DNA of 64,000 nt from Bubalus kerabau (GCF_029407905.1 NC_073635.1:39609501-39673500); one strand, 5' to 3'; counted from the stretch's first letter, positions 46,970 to 57,557 are shown. Program-made: numbers and translations. The notes: generated by a model from the sequence alone, not told the origin.

Positions 46970-47478
46970 TGACCTGGGGGGGGGGGTCCTCTTTCAGTCC
47001 TATCATTTTGCCTTTTCATACTGTTCATGGGGTTCTCAAGGCAAGAATACTGAAGTTGTTTGCCATTCCTTTATCCAGTGGACCACATTCTGTCAGACCT
47101 CTCCACCATGACCCATCCCTCTTGGGTGGCCCCACATGGCATGGCTTAATTTCATTGAGTTATACAAGGCTGTGGTCCATATGACCAGTTTGACTAGTTT
47201 TCTGTGATTATTATTCACTGTGTCTGCCTTCTGATGCCCTCTATCAGTGCCTACCATCTTACTTGGGTTTCTCTTACCTTGTACTTGGGGTATCTCTTTA
47301 CGGCTGCTCCAGCAAAGCGCAGCCACTGCTCCTTACCTTGGACGGCCACCCCTCCTGACCTTGAACGTGGAGTAGCTCCTCTCAGCCCTCCTGCACTCAT
47401 GCAGCCACCACTTCTTGGATGTGGGGTTACTCCTCTAGGCTACCACCCCTGACCTCGGGCATGGGGTAGCTCCTCTCG
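46970..47478 (-). promoter_or_regulatory. BovB 5' leader, G+C-rich
   Basis: Upstream region of the full-length BovB, distinctly richer in G+C than the surroundings, with a G-run at 46978-46989 and recurring 'gtagctcctctc' units (around 47371 and 47466). Such leaders hold the promoter in full-length BovB; activity is not shown here. Confidence 0.6.
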
Positions 47479-47945
47479 GACATTACTACCAACAAAGCTC
47501 CATCTTGTCAAAGCTATGGGTTTTCCAGTAGTCATAAATGGATGTGATATTTGGACTATGAATAAACAAACACCAAGGAATTGATGCTTTTGAACTGTGG
47601 TGTTGAAGAAGATTTTTGAGTTTCCCTTGGACTGCAAAGAGTTCAAATCAGTCAATCCTGAAGGAAATCAGGCCTAAATATTCATTGGAAAAGCTAATGC
47701 TGAGGTGAAACTCCAATACTTTGTCCACCTAATGCCAAGAACTGACTCTTTAGAAATGACCCTGTTGCTGGGAAATATTGATAGCAGTAGGAGAATGGGA
47801 CAACAGAGGATGAAATGGTTGAATGGCATCACTGACTCAATCGACATGAATCTGAGCAAACTCCAAGAATTGGTGATGGACAGGGAATCCTGGTGTGCTG
47901 CCATCCATGGGCTCACAGAGTCGACAAAGCTGAGCGACTGAATTG
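47479..47945 (+). mobile_element. BovB sense arm, 3' part (resumes)
   Basis: Continues the BovB broken at 44002: 'gacattactaccaacaaag', the TKLHLVKAM-like segment, FELWC-like codons, the C-terminal tail and 'aagctgagcgactgaattg' directly before the duplication ataagagaca. Degenerate. Confidence 0.9.
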
Positions 47946-48098
47946 ATAAGAGACAATGACGGACATGACATAATAATCAAAGGGTTCATATGAGAAGAAT
48001 ATATAACAATTATAAATGTATGTGCACCCATCATAGGAGCACATCAATATATATGGTGAATACTAACAGCCACAAAAGGAGAATTTGACAGTAACACA

Positions 48099-48307
48099 AT
48101 ATTAGTGTGCTCAGTCTCTCAGTCTTTAGTGACCCTTTGTGACCCCGTGGACTGTAGCCCACTAACCTCCTCTGTCATGGAATTTTCCAGGCAAGAAAAC
48201 TGGAATGAGCTGTTTGTTCATCCAAGGGTTCTTCCTGACTCAGAGATTCAGTCTGCATCTCCTTGCATAGAGGGCAGATTCTTTCTCCACTGAGCTACCA
48301 GTGAAGC
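48099..48307 (-). mobile_element. Bov-tA SINE in L1 ORF2, antisense
   Basis: 'gtgctcagtctctcagtctt', 'accccgtggactgtagcc', 'ttttccaggcaagaaaactg' and the reversed head 'ccactgagctaccagtgaag'. It interrupts the endonuclease region of the old L1. Confidence 0.88.
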
Positions 48308-48745
48308 AAGAGACTTTAATATCCCACTCTCATTAATGGAAAGATATTCTTTAGAAAGAAGATCAATAAGGAAAGATGGGCCTTAAATGACACAGTAGAC
48401 ATGATGGAGTCAATTGATATTTGTAGAACATTTCATATGAAAGTAGCAGAATACACTTTCTTCTCAAGTGCACACCAACATTCTCCAGGACAGATCACAT
48501 CTTCTGTCACTAATCAATTTCAGTGTATTTAATAAAACTGAATTCATATCAAGCATCTTTTCCAACCACAATGCTATGAGATTAGAAATAAACTACAAGA
48601 AAAAAAATGTAGCAAAACAGGAGGAAGCTAAATAATACATTAAACAACAAATGGATCACTGAAGAAATCAAATAGGAAATTAAAAATAAAATGGAGACAA
48701 ATGAAAATGAAAGCATAATGATCCATACCCTATAGTATGTGGCAA

Positions 48746-48942
48746 TGTGATGTATGATGTGATGTGAAAGTCACTCGGTCATGTCAGACTCTTTGTGACC
48801 CTATGTCCTACACATACTATGGAATTCTCTAGGCCAGAATACTGGACTGGGTAGCTTTTCCCTTTTCCAGTGGGTCTTTCCAATCCAGGCATTGAACCCA
48901 GGTCTCCTGCACTGCAGTTGGATTCACCACAAGGGAAGCCCC
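48746..48942 (-). mobile_element. Bov-tA SINE in L1 ORF2, with TSD
   Basis: Antisense Bov-tA, 'gtgaaagtcactcggtcatg' to 'ccacaagggaagcccc'. Exact 12-bp duplication agtatgtggcaa at 48734-48745 and 48943-48954. Confidence 0.94.
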
Positions 48943-49330
48943 AGTATGTGGCAAAAACAGTCCTAAAAGGAGTGTTTATAACAATACAATCTTTCCTCAG
49001 GAAACAAGGAAGATCTCAAATAAGCAAACTAACTGTACAGCTAAGGCAACTAAAGAAAGAGGAAGAACCAAAACCCAAAGAAACCAAAATGAAAATCATA
49101 AAGATCATAGCAGAAACAAATGACATAGGGATGAACAAAACAATAACAAAGATAAATGAAACTAAAAGCTGTTTTTTTTTTTTTTTGAGAACATAAAATA
49201 GATAAGCCTTTAGCTAGACACACCAAGAAAAAGAGTGGAGGGTTCAAATGAATAATATTAGAAATGAAAAAGAAGTTACAAAGGACACCACAGAAATGCA
49301 AAGGATCATAATAGACTGCTATAAACAACC

Positions 49331-49555
49331 TGCTTGCTTTGCATGTGTGCTAAGTCATGTCTGACTCTTTGCAACCCCATGGACTGTAGCTTGCCAGACT
49401 CTTCTGTCCATGAGAATCTTCAGGCAAGAATACTGAAGTGGGTTGTCATTTCCTCATCCAGGGAATCTTCCCAACCTAGGGATTGAACCCACATCTCTTG
49501 TGTCTCTTGCATTTGCAGTTGTATTCTTTACTACTGAGCCACGTGGAAAGTCCTA
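49331..49555 (-). mobile_element. Bov-tA SINE in L1 ORF2, antisense
   Basis: 'gcatgtgtgctaagtcatg', 'accccatggactgtagctt' and 'gggattgaacccacatctc' to 'ctgagccacgtggaaagtcc'. It separates the linker from the RT of the old L1. Confidence 0.9.
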
Positions 49556-51927
49556 TATATGCTAACAAAATAGGAAAAAAAAAAAAAGACGAAATGGACA
49601 AATTCTTTGAAAGGTAAAACATTCCTAAGACTCAAACTTGAAGAAACATAAAATATGAACAGTTTGTTTACAAGTACTGAAATTGAAAGTGATTAAAAAA
49701 TTTACAACAAAGATCCAGAACCAAATGGCTTCACATGCAAATTTGATCAAGCACTTAGAGAACAATTAATGCCTATCTTTCTGAAACTCTTCCAAAACAT
49801 TACAAAAGAAAGGAAACTGAAGTTCATTCTATGAGGCCAATATCGCATTCATAACAATACCAGAGAGAGATCACAGAAAAAGAAAATTACAGGTCAATAT
49901 TAATGATGAATATAGATGCAATAACATTCAACAAAGTACTAGCAAGCCAAATCCAATAATACATTAAAAGGATCAGACGCCATGATCAAGTGGGGTTTAT
50001 CCCAGGGATGCAAGGTTTCTTCAATATCAGCAAATCAATCAATGTGATACACCACACTAGCAAACTGAAGAATAAAAAACATATGATTATCTCAACAGAT
50101 GCAGAAAAAGCTTTTGACACAATTCAACACACATTTATGATAAAAAGCTCTCTAGAAAGTGGGCAGAAAGGAAACATCTCAATGTAGTAAAGGCCATTGT
50201 ATACAAACCTACAGCTAACATCATTCTTCATGTTGGAAAACTGAAAGCATTTCCTTCAAGATCATGAATGAGACAAGGATGTTATTGTCATCAATTCAAT
50301 TCAAGTTTTGAAAGTCTAGTCATGGCAATCAGAGATGAGAAGGAAATAAAAGGAATCCAAATTGGAATACAAGTAAAACTGTCATTATTAGCAGATTGCA
50401 AGATACTATACAGAGGAATTCCTAAAGAGAATGCCAGAAAACTACTGCTGCTGCTGCTGCTAAGTCACTTCAGTCATGTCCTACTCTATGCAACCCCATA
50501 GATGGCAACCCACCAGGCTCCATTATCCCTGGGATTCTCCAGGCAAGAACACTGGAGAGGGTTGCCATTTCCTCCTCCAATACATGAAAGTGAAAATTGA
50601 AAGTGAAGTCACTCAATCGTGTCCAACTCTTAGCGACCCCATGGACTGCAGCCCACCAGACTCCTCCATCCATGGGATTTTCCAGGCAAGAGAACTGGAG
50701 TGGGGTGCCATTGCCTTCTCTCAAATACTGGAGCTCATCAATTTACTCAGTAAATTTGCAGGTTACAAAATTTATACACAGGAATTTCTTGCATTGCTAC
50801 ACATTAGCAATGAAAGAACAGAAAAAGAAATAATGCAAATAATCACATTTACCATTGCATCAAAAATAATATAATGCCTGGAAATAAATCTACCTAAAGA
50901 GACAAAATGTTTATACTCTAAAAAATATAAGATATTTATGAAAGAAATCAGAGATGATATAAGCAGATGAAAGGATATATTATATTATTGGATGGAAAGA
51001 ATAAATATCGTGAAGATATCTATATTACTTGAAATAGCTACAGATTCAGTGCAATTCCTTTCAAATTACCAATGTCATTTTTCAAATAAAACATTTAAAA
51101 TTTATATGAAAACACAGAAGAAACTAGAGAGCATAATCAATGCTGAGGTAAAACAAAAATGGAGCTAGAAGAATGAGAGTTCCTGACTTCAGACTCTCCT
51201 AAAAAGCTACAGTAATCAAAAGAGTATGGTACCAACACAAAAACAGATATATAGATCAATAGAACAGGAAAGAAAGACTGGGGACGGAGGGAATCACTCA
51301 AATATGCTTAATTAATCTATGACAAAGAAGACAAGAATACTGAATGGAGAAAATACAGTAAGTGATGCTAGGAAAATTGGACAGTTACATGTTAAAGAAT
51401 CAAATTGGAACATTCTCTAACACCATGCACAAAAATAAGCTTTAAATGGATCAAAGACCTAAATGTAACGCTGGACACTATAAAATTCTTAGAAGAAAAC
51501 ATAGAACACTCTCTGACATAAATCACAGCAATGCATTTTCTCCCAGAGTAATGGGAATACAAATGAAAATAACAAATGGAACCTAACCAATAAACTTTCT
51601 GCACAGCAATGGAAACCATAAACAAAATGAAAAGACAAGCCATGGGATGGAGGAAAATATTTGCAAATACAGCAACCAACCATGTGACAAGAGATTAATT
51701 TCCAAAATATACAAACAGCTCATGTCAAAAAAGCAATAAATCTGATTTTAAAAAGGGGCAGAAGATATGAATAGATATTTCTCCAAGCAAGATATATAGA
51801 TGGCCAAAAATATGAAGCATATAAAAATATGCTTCAACATCACTAATTATTAGAGAAATGCAAATGAAAACTGCCATAAGGTATCACATTACATCAGTTA
51901 GAATGGCCAGTGTCAAAAAGTCTGATG
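49556..51927 (+). pseudogene. L1 ORF2 reverse transcriptase and C-terminal part
   Basis: Old L1 RT: 'caagtggggtttatcccag' with GFIPGMQGFFNISKSINVIHH, motif A IISTDAEKAFDTIQH (Asp present), a motif B-like 'atgagacaaggatgttattg', and motif C near 50395 where FADD has become LAD-C ('ttattagcagattgcaag'). A Bov-A2 interrupts after that. 50728-51927 carries KFAGYKIYTQ, TIASK and the C-terminal region up to the Cys/His block, where the second large BovB lies. Heavily mutated. Confidence 0.84.
50448..50722 (-). mobile_element. Bov-A2 SINE in L1 RT
   Basis: Antisense Bov-A2 from (gct)n 'gctgctgctgctaagtcac' to 'gtgccattgccttctc'. Candidate duplication aactactg (50440-50447) and aaatactg (50723-50730), one mismatch. 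Confidence 0.92.
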
Positions 51928-52578
51928 TCAGTGTTGTTGTTGTTCAGTTGCTAAGTCATTTCCAACATTTTATCAGCCCATGGACTTCAGCATATCAGGC
52001 CTCCCTGTCCCTCATTTTCTCCTGGAGTTTGTTCATGTTCATGTACATTGAGTCAGTGATGCCCTCCAACCATCTCATCCTCTAAGCCTCTTCTCCTTTT
52101 GCCTTTAATCTTTCCCAGCATCAGGGTCTTTTCAAATGAATCAACAGTTCACTTCTGGTGGCCAAAGTACTGAAGCCTCGGCTTTAGTATAAATCCTTCC
52201 AAAGGGTATTTGGGGTTGATTTCCTTGAAAATTGACTGGTTTGATCTCCTTCCTGTCAATAGAATCTCAAGAGGCTTCTCCAGCACCACAATTCAAAAGA
52301 TCAATTCTTCCATGCTCAGCCTTCTTTATTGTCATAAATATCACATCCCTACATGACTACTGGAAAAATCATAGCTTTCACTATACAGACCTCTGTTGGC
52401 AAAGTGATCCCTTTGTTTTTTCCATATGCTGCCTAGATTTCGAATAGCTCTCCTTACAAAAGCAAATGTCTTCTAATTTCATGGCTGCAGTTACAGTTTG
52501 CAGTAATTTTGGAGCCCAAGAAAATCACATTTGGCACTGCTTCTGTTTTTTACCTTTCTATTTGCCATGAAGAAATGG

Positions 52579-53519
52579 TATGATCACTCACCTAGAGCCA
52601 GACATCCTAGAATGTGAAGTCAAGAGGGCCTTAGAAAGCATTACTATGAACAAAGATATTGGAGGTGATGGAATTCCAGTTGAGCTATTTCAAATCCTAA
52701 AAGATGATGCTGTGAAAGTGCTGCACTTAACATGCCAGCAAATTTGGAAAACTCAGCAGTGGCCACAGGACTGGAAAAGGCCAGTTTTCATTTCAATGCC
52801 AATGAAAGGCAATGGCAAGAATGCTCAAACTACTGCACAATTGCACTCATCTCACACGCTAGTAAAGTAATGCTCAAAATTCTTCAAGCCAGGCTTCAGC
52901 AATACATGAACCGTGAACTTCCAGATGTTCAAGCTGGTTTTAGAAAAGGCAGAGGAACCAGAGATCAAATTGCCAACATCTGCTGGATCATGGAAAAAGC
53001 AAGAGAGTTTCAGAAAAACATCTATTTCTGCTTTATTGACTATGCCAAAGCGTTTGACTGTATGGATCACAATAAACTGTGGAAAATTCTGAAAGAGATG
53101 GGAATCCCAGACCACCTGACCTGCCTCTTGAGAAAACTATATGCAGGTCAGGAAGCAACAGGTAGAACTCGCCATAGAAAAACAGACTGGTTCCAAATAG
53201 GAAAAGAGTCCGTCAAGGCTGTATATTGTCACCCTGCTATTTAACTTCTATGCAGAGTACATCATGAGAAATGCTAGGCTGGAAGAAGCACAAGCTGGAA
53301 TCAAGATTGCTGGGGAGAAATATCACTAACCTCAGATATGCAGATGACACCACCCTTATGGCAGAAAGTGAAGAGGAACTAAAAAGCCTCTTGATAAAAG
53401 TGAAAGTGAATAGTGAAAAAGTTGGCTTAAAGCTCAACATTCAGAAAACAAAAATCATGGCATCTGGTGCCATCACTTCATGGGAAACACATGGGGAAAC
53501 AGTGGAAACAGTGTCCGAC

Positions 53520-53550
<31 letters not shown>

Positions 53551-54137
53551 GGAGACTCCAAAATCACTGAAGATGGTGATTGCAGCCATGAAATTAAAAT
53601 ATGCTTACTCCTTGGAAGAAAAGTTATGACCTACCTAGATAGCATATTCAAAAGCAGAGACATTACTTTGCCAACAAAGGTCCATCTAGTCAAGGCTATG
53701 GTTTTTCCAGTGGTCATGTATGGCTGTGAAAGTTGGACTGTAAAGAAAGCTGAGCACCAAAGAACAGATGCTTTTGAACTGTGGTGTTGGAGACGACTCT
53801 TGAGAGTCCCTTGGACTTCAAGGAGATCCAACCAGTCCATTCTAAAGGAGATCAGCCCTGGGCGTTCTTTGGAAGGAATGATGCTAAAGCTGAAACTCCA
53901 GTACTTTGGCCACCTCACACGAAGAGTTGACTCATTGGAAAAGAGTCTGATGCTGGGAGGGTTTGGGGGCGGGAGGAAAAGGGGACAACAGAGGATGAGA
54001 TGGCTGGATGGCATCACTGACTTGATGGACGTGAGTTTGAGTGAACTCCAGGAGATGGTGATGGACAGGGAGGCCTGGCGTGCTGCGAATCAGGGAATGC
54101 AAAGAGTCAGACATGACTTATCCACTGAACTGAACTG
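52579..54137 (+). mobile_element. BovB on +, nested in the antisense BovB
   Basis: 5'-truncated young BovB from 'tatgatcactcacctagagc' to the (CTGAA)n tail at 54123-54137. Short duplication aatgg at 52574-52578 and 54138-54142. The antisense host BovB resumes directly after ('gggaccagatgccatgat'). A T-run at 53520-53545 lies inside. Confidence 0.92.
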
Positions 54138-54138
54138 A
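52580..54138 (+). pseudogene. BovB reverse transcriptase, sense
   Basis: Fairly clean RT. 52580-52870: linker end and VELFQILKDDAVKVLHL. 52732-53244: LISHASKVMLKILQARLQQY, DVQAGFRKGRGTRDQIANIC and motif A FIDYAKAFDCMDHNKLW with Asp present, then a frameshift in the motif B region (GKESVKAVY). 53271-53515: RYADDTTLMAESEEELKSL, motif C intact. 53626-54138: the conserved C-terminal part (ITLPTKVHLVKAMVFPVVMY, FELWCWRRLLRVPWTSR). A T-run and frame breaks inactivate it. Confidence 0.9.
53520..53545. repeat. T-run expansion inside BovB
   Basis: About 25 T residues plus 'gagggggaga' replace the 'ttatttttctgggctcc' seen in other BovB copies in the window. Confidence 0.85.
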
Positions 54139-54583
54139 ATGGGACCAGATGCCATGATCTTAGTGTTTTGAATGTTCAGTTTTAAGCCATTTTTTCACTC
54201 TCCTCTTTGACCCTCATCAAGAGGCTCTTTAGTTCCCCTTCTCTTTCTGTCATTTGTATGATATTATCTGCATATCTGAGGTTGTTATTTCTCCTGGCAA
54301 TGTTGATTCCAGCTTGTAACTCACCCAGCACTTCACGTGATGTACTCTGCATATAAGTTAAGTAAGTAGGGTGGTAATATACAGCCTTGAAGTACTCCTT
54401 TCCCAATTTTGAATCAGTTCATTGTTCTATGTCCAGTTGTAGTTGTTGCTTCTGGACCTGCATACATGTTCCTCAGGAGACAGGTAAGGTGGTCTGGTAT
54501 TCCCATGTCTTTAAGAATTTTCCACAGTTTGTTGTGATCCTCACAGGAAAAGGGTTCAGCTTAGTCATTGAAGCAGAAATAGA

Positions 54584-54587
<4 letters not shown>

Positions 54588-54626
<39 letters not shown>
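54588..54626. repeat. (GT)n microsatellite in BovB
   Basis: A run of about 16 GT units inside the antisense BovB, at the 'agatgtttttctgg' position of other copies. The duplicated copy of this segment has a T-run at the same position (55912-55934). Confidence 0.9.
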
Positions 54627-54627
<1 letters not shown>

Positions 54628-55298
54628 TTTTTTTTCCTGAAATTCCCTTGCTTTCTCTATAAAATGTTGGCAATTTGATCTCTGGTTCCTCTGCATTTTC
54701 TAAACCCAGCTTGTACGTCTGAAAATTCTCAATTCCAGTACTTCTAAAGTCGAGCTTGAAGGATTTTGAGTATTATCTTACTAGCATGGGAAATGAGTGC
54801 TATTGTCCAATAATTAGAACATTCTTTAGCACTTCCCTTTGGTGGGATTGGGAGGAACACTCATCTTTTTCAGTTCTGTGGCCACAGCTGGGCTTTTCAA
54901 ATTTGCTGACATATTAAGTGCAGCATTTTCATACCATCATCTTTTAGAATTTTAAAGATCTCAGCTGGAATTCATCACCTCTACTAGCTTTATAGTAATT
55001 TTTCCTAAATTCCACTTGACATCACACTCCAGAATGTCTAGCTCTAGGTGAGTGGCCATACCATAGCAGTTATCTCGATCATTGAGATCTTTTTGTATAG
55101 CTCTTCTGTGTATTCTTGCCACCTGTTCTTAATCCTTTCTGCCTCTGTTAGGTCCTTATAATTTCTGTCCTTTATCATGCCCATCTTTCCATGAGATATT
55201 CCTTTGAAATCTCCAATTTTCTTGAGGAGATCTTTAGTCTTCCCCATTCTCTTGTATTCCTGTATTTCTTTGCACTGTTCATTGACGAAGTCCTTCTT

Positions 55299-55360
55299 TT
55301 TTTTTTTTTTAATTTTATTTTATTTTTAAACTTTACATAATTGTATTAGTTTTGCCAAAT
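55299..55360 (-). mobile_element. 62-bp L1 tail insertion with TSD
   Basis: Consists of a T-run, 'aattttattttatttttaaa' and 'cataattgtattagttttgc', that is, only the last ~40 bp of the young L1 3'UTR and its tail in antisense. Exact duplication gtccttctt at 55290-55298 and 55361-55369. An extremely 5'-truncated L1. Confidence 0.9.
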
Positions 55361-55607
55361 GTCCTTCTTATCTCTCCTTGCTATTCTCTGGAACTCTACA
55401 TTCAGTTGGGCATATCTTTCCCTTTGTCCCTTGCTTTTCACTTTTCTTCTTTCCTCAGCTATTTGTGAAGCTTCCTCAGACGACCACTTGCCTTTTTGCA
55501 TTTATTTTTCTTTGGAATGGTGTTAGTAACTGCCTCCTATATACTGTTATGAACCTTTGTCCATAGTTCTTCCAGTACTCTGTCTATCAGATCTCATGCC
55601 TTGAGTC

Positions 55608-55999
55608 TGGTAGACAGAGTTCTTCCACCTTGTAACTCACCTAGCACTTCACCTGATATACTCTGCAAATTAAATAAGCAGGGTGATAATATAGAGCCTT
55701 GAAAGACTCCTTTCCCAATTTTGAATCAGTTCATTGTTCCATGTCCAGTTATAACTGCTGCTTCTAGACCCACATACAGGTTCCTCAGGAGACAGATAGG
55801 GTGGTGTGGTATTCCCATGTCTTTAAGAATTTTCCACAGTTTGTTGTGAAACTATAATCCACACATTAAAATGCTTTAACTTAGTTATTGAAGTAGAAAT
55901 AGATGTTTTTTGTTTTTTTTTTTTTTTTTTTTTCTGGAATTCCTTTGCTTTCTCTGTAGTCCAAAAAAAATGTGAAATGCTGGATGAGTTAAAAGCATG
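55608..55999 (-). repeat. Duplicated BovB RT segment
   Basis: Sequence equivalent to 54311-54668 appears a second time at about 55626-55978, between linker and endonuclease, where BovB has no such segment. It is bordered by 'ctgtctatcagatctcatg' (55579) and 'ctgtctaccagattgtatg' (56000), similar copies of one linker site of about 28 bp. Confidence 0.85.
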
Positions 56000-56775
56000 C
56001 TGTCTACCAGATTGTATGTCTTGAATCATTACCTCCACTATATAATCATATGGGATTTGATTTAGGACATACCAGAGTGGCCTAGTGTTTTTCACAACTT
56101 TCTTCAGTTTAAGCCTGAATCTTCCTTAGCAGATGATCTGAACCACAGTCAGCTCCAGGTCTTGTTTTGGCTGAGTATAGATTTTCTCCATCTTCAGCTG
56201 CAAATAATATAATCAATCTGATTTTCGTATTGACCATTTGGTGCTGCCCATGTGTAGTCATCACTTGTGTTGTTGGAAATGGATGTTTACTATGACCAGT
56301 GCATTCTCTTGGCAAAACTCTATTAGCCTTTGTCCTGCTTCATTTTGTACTCCAAGGCCAAACTTGCCTGTTATTCCACGTATCTATTGATCTCCTACTT
56401 TTGCATTTCAACCCCCTATGATGAAAACAATATCTTTTTTTTGTTGTTGTTAGTCCTGGAAAGTCTTATAGAACTGTTCAGCTTCTTCAGTATCAGTTGT
56501 TGAAGCATAAACTTGGATTACTGTGATGTTGAATGGTTTGCCTTGGAAATTAATGGATCTCATACTGTCATGTTTGAGATTGCACACAAGTACTGCATTT
56601 TGGACTCTTTTGTTGGTTATGTGGACAACTTTGCTTCTTCTATGAGATTTTTCCAAACAGTAGTATATATAATAGTCATCTGAATTAAATTCACCTGTTC
56701 TCATCTATTTTAGTTCACTCATTCCTAGGATACTGATGTTTATTCTTGCCATTTTCTGCTTGACCACATCCAACT
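56000..56775 (-). pseudogene. Old BovB endonuclease remnant
   Basis: Minus strand. The best open part (56450-56704) shows GEFNSDDYYIYYCLEKSHRR and NAVLVCNLKHDSM-SINFQGKPFNITVIQVYA. 56720-56775 reads to the VNISILG-SEL-like block, degenerate. The SDH block near 56140 reads CGSDHLL. Not functional. Confidence 0.82.
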
Positions 56776-56985
56776 TGCCTTCCCTGGTGGCTCAGTGGTA
56801 AAGTATCCACCTGCCAATGAAGGAGGCACAGGATACTTGGGTTCAATCCCTGGGTTGGGGAGATCCCCTGGAGTAGGAAATGGCAATGCACTACAGTATT
56901 CTTGTCTGGGAAATCCCATGAACATAGGAGCTTGGTAGGCTAAGTCCATGGGGTCACAAAGAGCTGGACATGATTGAGTAACTAG
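56776..56985 (+). mobile_element. Bov-tA SINE in BovB
   Basis: Sense Bov-tA: 'ttccctggtggctcagtgg', 'gggttcaatccctgggttgg', 'attcttgtctgggaaatccc' and 'caaagagctggacatgattg'. It interrupts the endonuclease/5' region of the antisense BovB. Confidence 0.9.
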
Positions 56986-57405
56986 ACATCATGATGAACC
57001 TAATATTCCAGGTTCCTATGAAATATTTTTCTTTACATCATCAGATTTTACTTTCACCACCAGACATATTCACAACTGAGCATTTTTCAGCTTTGTTCTA
57101 GCAACTTCATTATTTATGGAGCTATTAGAATTGCTCTCTGCTTTTCCCCAGTAACATTTTGGACAACTTTCAGTCTGGGATGTCTTTCAGTGTCTATCCT
57201 TTTGCATTTTTATACTGTTCTTGGGATATTTGTGGCAAGAATACTGGAGTGGTTTGCCATTCCTGCCTCCAGTGGATCACATTTTTTTCCAAAATTCTCC
57301 ACTATGACTAGTCCATCTTGGCTGGCCCTGCATGGCATAGCTCAAAGCTTCATTGAGTTATGCACAACCCTTTGCCATGAGAAGGCAGTGATACATTAAG
57401 GGGGT
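56986..57405 (-). mobile_element. 5' part of the old antisense BovB
   Basis: 'aatattccaggttcctatg' to 'cattgagttatgcacaaccc' and 'gaaggcagtgatacatt': BovB sequence upstream of the endonuclease core. The G+C-rich leader seen at 46970-47478 is mostly absent. Confidence 0.82.
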
Positions 57406-57557
57406 AAACAAATCTACATGCAATAAATGCTAGGGAGGGTGTGGAGAAAAAGAGAACATTCTTACACTGCTGGTGGGAATGTAAGTTGGTAGAGCTATTA
57501 TGGAGAAAATACGGAGGTTCCTTTAAAAACTAAATATAGAGCTGCTGTATGATCCAG

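Larger units (their letters stand above)
44003..47478 (-). mobile_element. Full-length BovB, antisense, inside an older BovB
   Basis: The most complete BovB in the window (about 3.5 kb). 3' tail at 44003-44030 (cagttcagttcag on +), then RT, linker, endonuclease and a G+C-rich 5' leader at 46970-47478 with repeated 'gtagctcctctc' motifs. The host BovB lost about 24 bp at the insertion point instead of gaining a clean duplication. Young-looking, with a limited number of frame breaks. Confidence 0.92.
41680..47945 (+). mobile_element. BovB with 5' inversion inside L1, with TSD
   Basis: The exact duplication ataagagaca (41670-41679 and 47946-47955) bounds the insertion in L1. Left arm 41680-43157 is BovB antisense, from mid-RT back through linker and endonuclease to the 5' part of the ORF. 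Right arm 43158-44002 plus 47479-47945 is sense, from mid-RT to the 3' tail. In BovB terms the left arm ends at the SICQQ-type codons and the right arm starts about 15-20 bp further on at the QDWKKSVF codons, so little is missing. A second, full-length BovB (44003-47478, antisense) is inserted into the right arm. Confidence 0.9.
47956..49330 (+). pseudogene. L1 ORF2 endonuclease and linker (SINE-interrupted)
   Basis: Old L1 ORF2 resumes after the BovB: 'attataaatgtatgtgcacc' (the NVYAP block), 'tgacagtaacacaata', [SINE], 'agagactttaatatcccac' (the GDFN-P block), 'tccaggacagatcacatctt' (the RIDHI block) and 'ccaaccacaatgctatgag' (the SDHN block, here N-H-N), then [SINE] and the linker at 48960-49330 ('acaatctttcctcaggaaac', 'actaaaagctg'). 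All in broken frames. Confidence 0.82.
54139..55607 (-). pseudogene. Old BovB RT and linker (antisense)
   Basis: Minus strand: motif C around 54182-54406 reads LRYADNIIQMTER (YADN, so the second Asp of the box is lost). Motif A region near 54565 is ITKLNPF-like and degenerate. The linker at 55044-55247 reads GKTKDLLKKIGDFKGI and RWQEYTEELYKKI. Broken by a (GT)n expansion and a small L1 tail insertion. Confidence 0.8.
51928..57405 (-). mobile_element. Near-full-length old BovB, antisense, inside L1
   Basis: BovB on -, 3' end at 51930 with (gttgtt)n, that is an (AAC)n tail, and 5' end near 57400. Pieces: 51928-52578 (3' tail region), [sense BovB 52579-54137], 54139-55298 (RT back to linker), [L1 tail 55299-55360], 55361-55607, an extra duplicated RT piece 55608-55999, 56000-56775 (endonuclease), [Bov-tA] and 56986-57405 (5' part). 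Old, with many stops. The host L1 lies on both sides (51921 'tctgatg' and 57411 'aatctacatg', a possibly decayed duplication). Confidence 0.88.

Noticed and set aside
54588..54626. Z-DNA or regulatory (GT)n element
   Set aside because: Simplest explanation is slippage from a T-rich seed in BovB; no further evidence.
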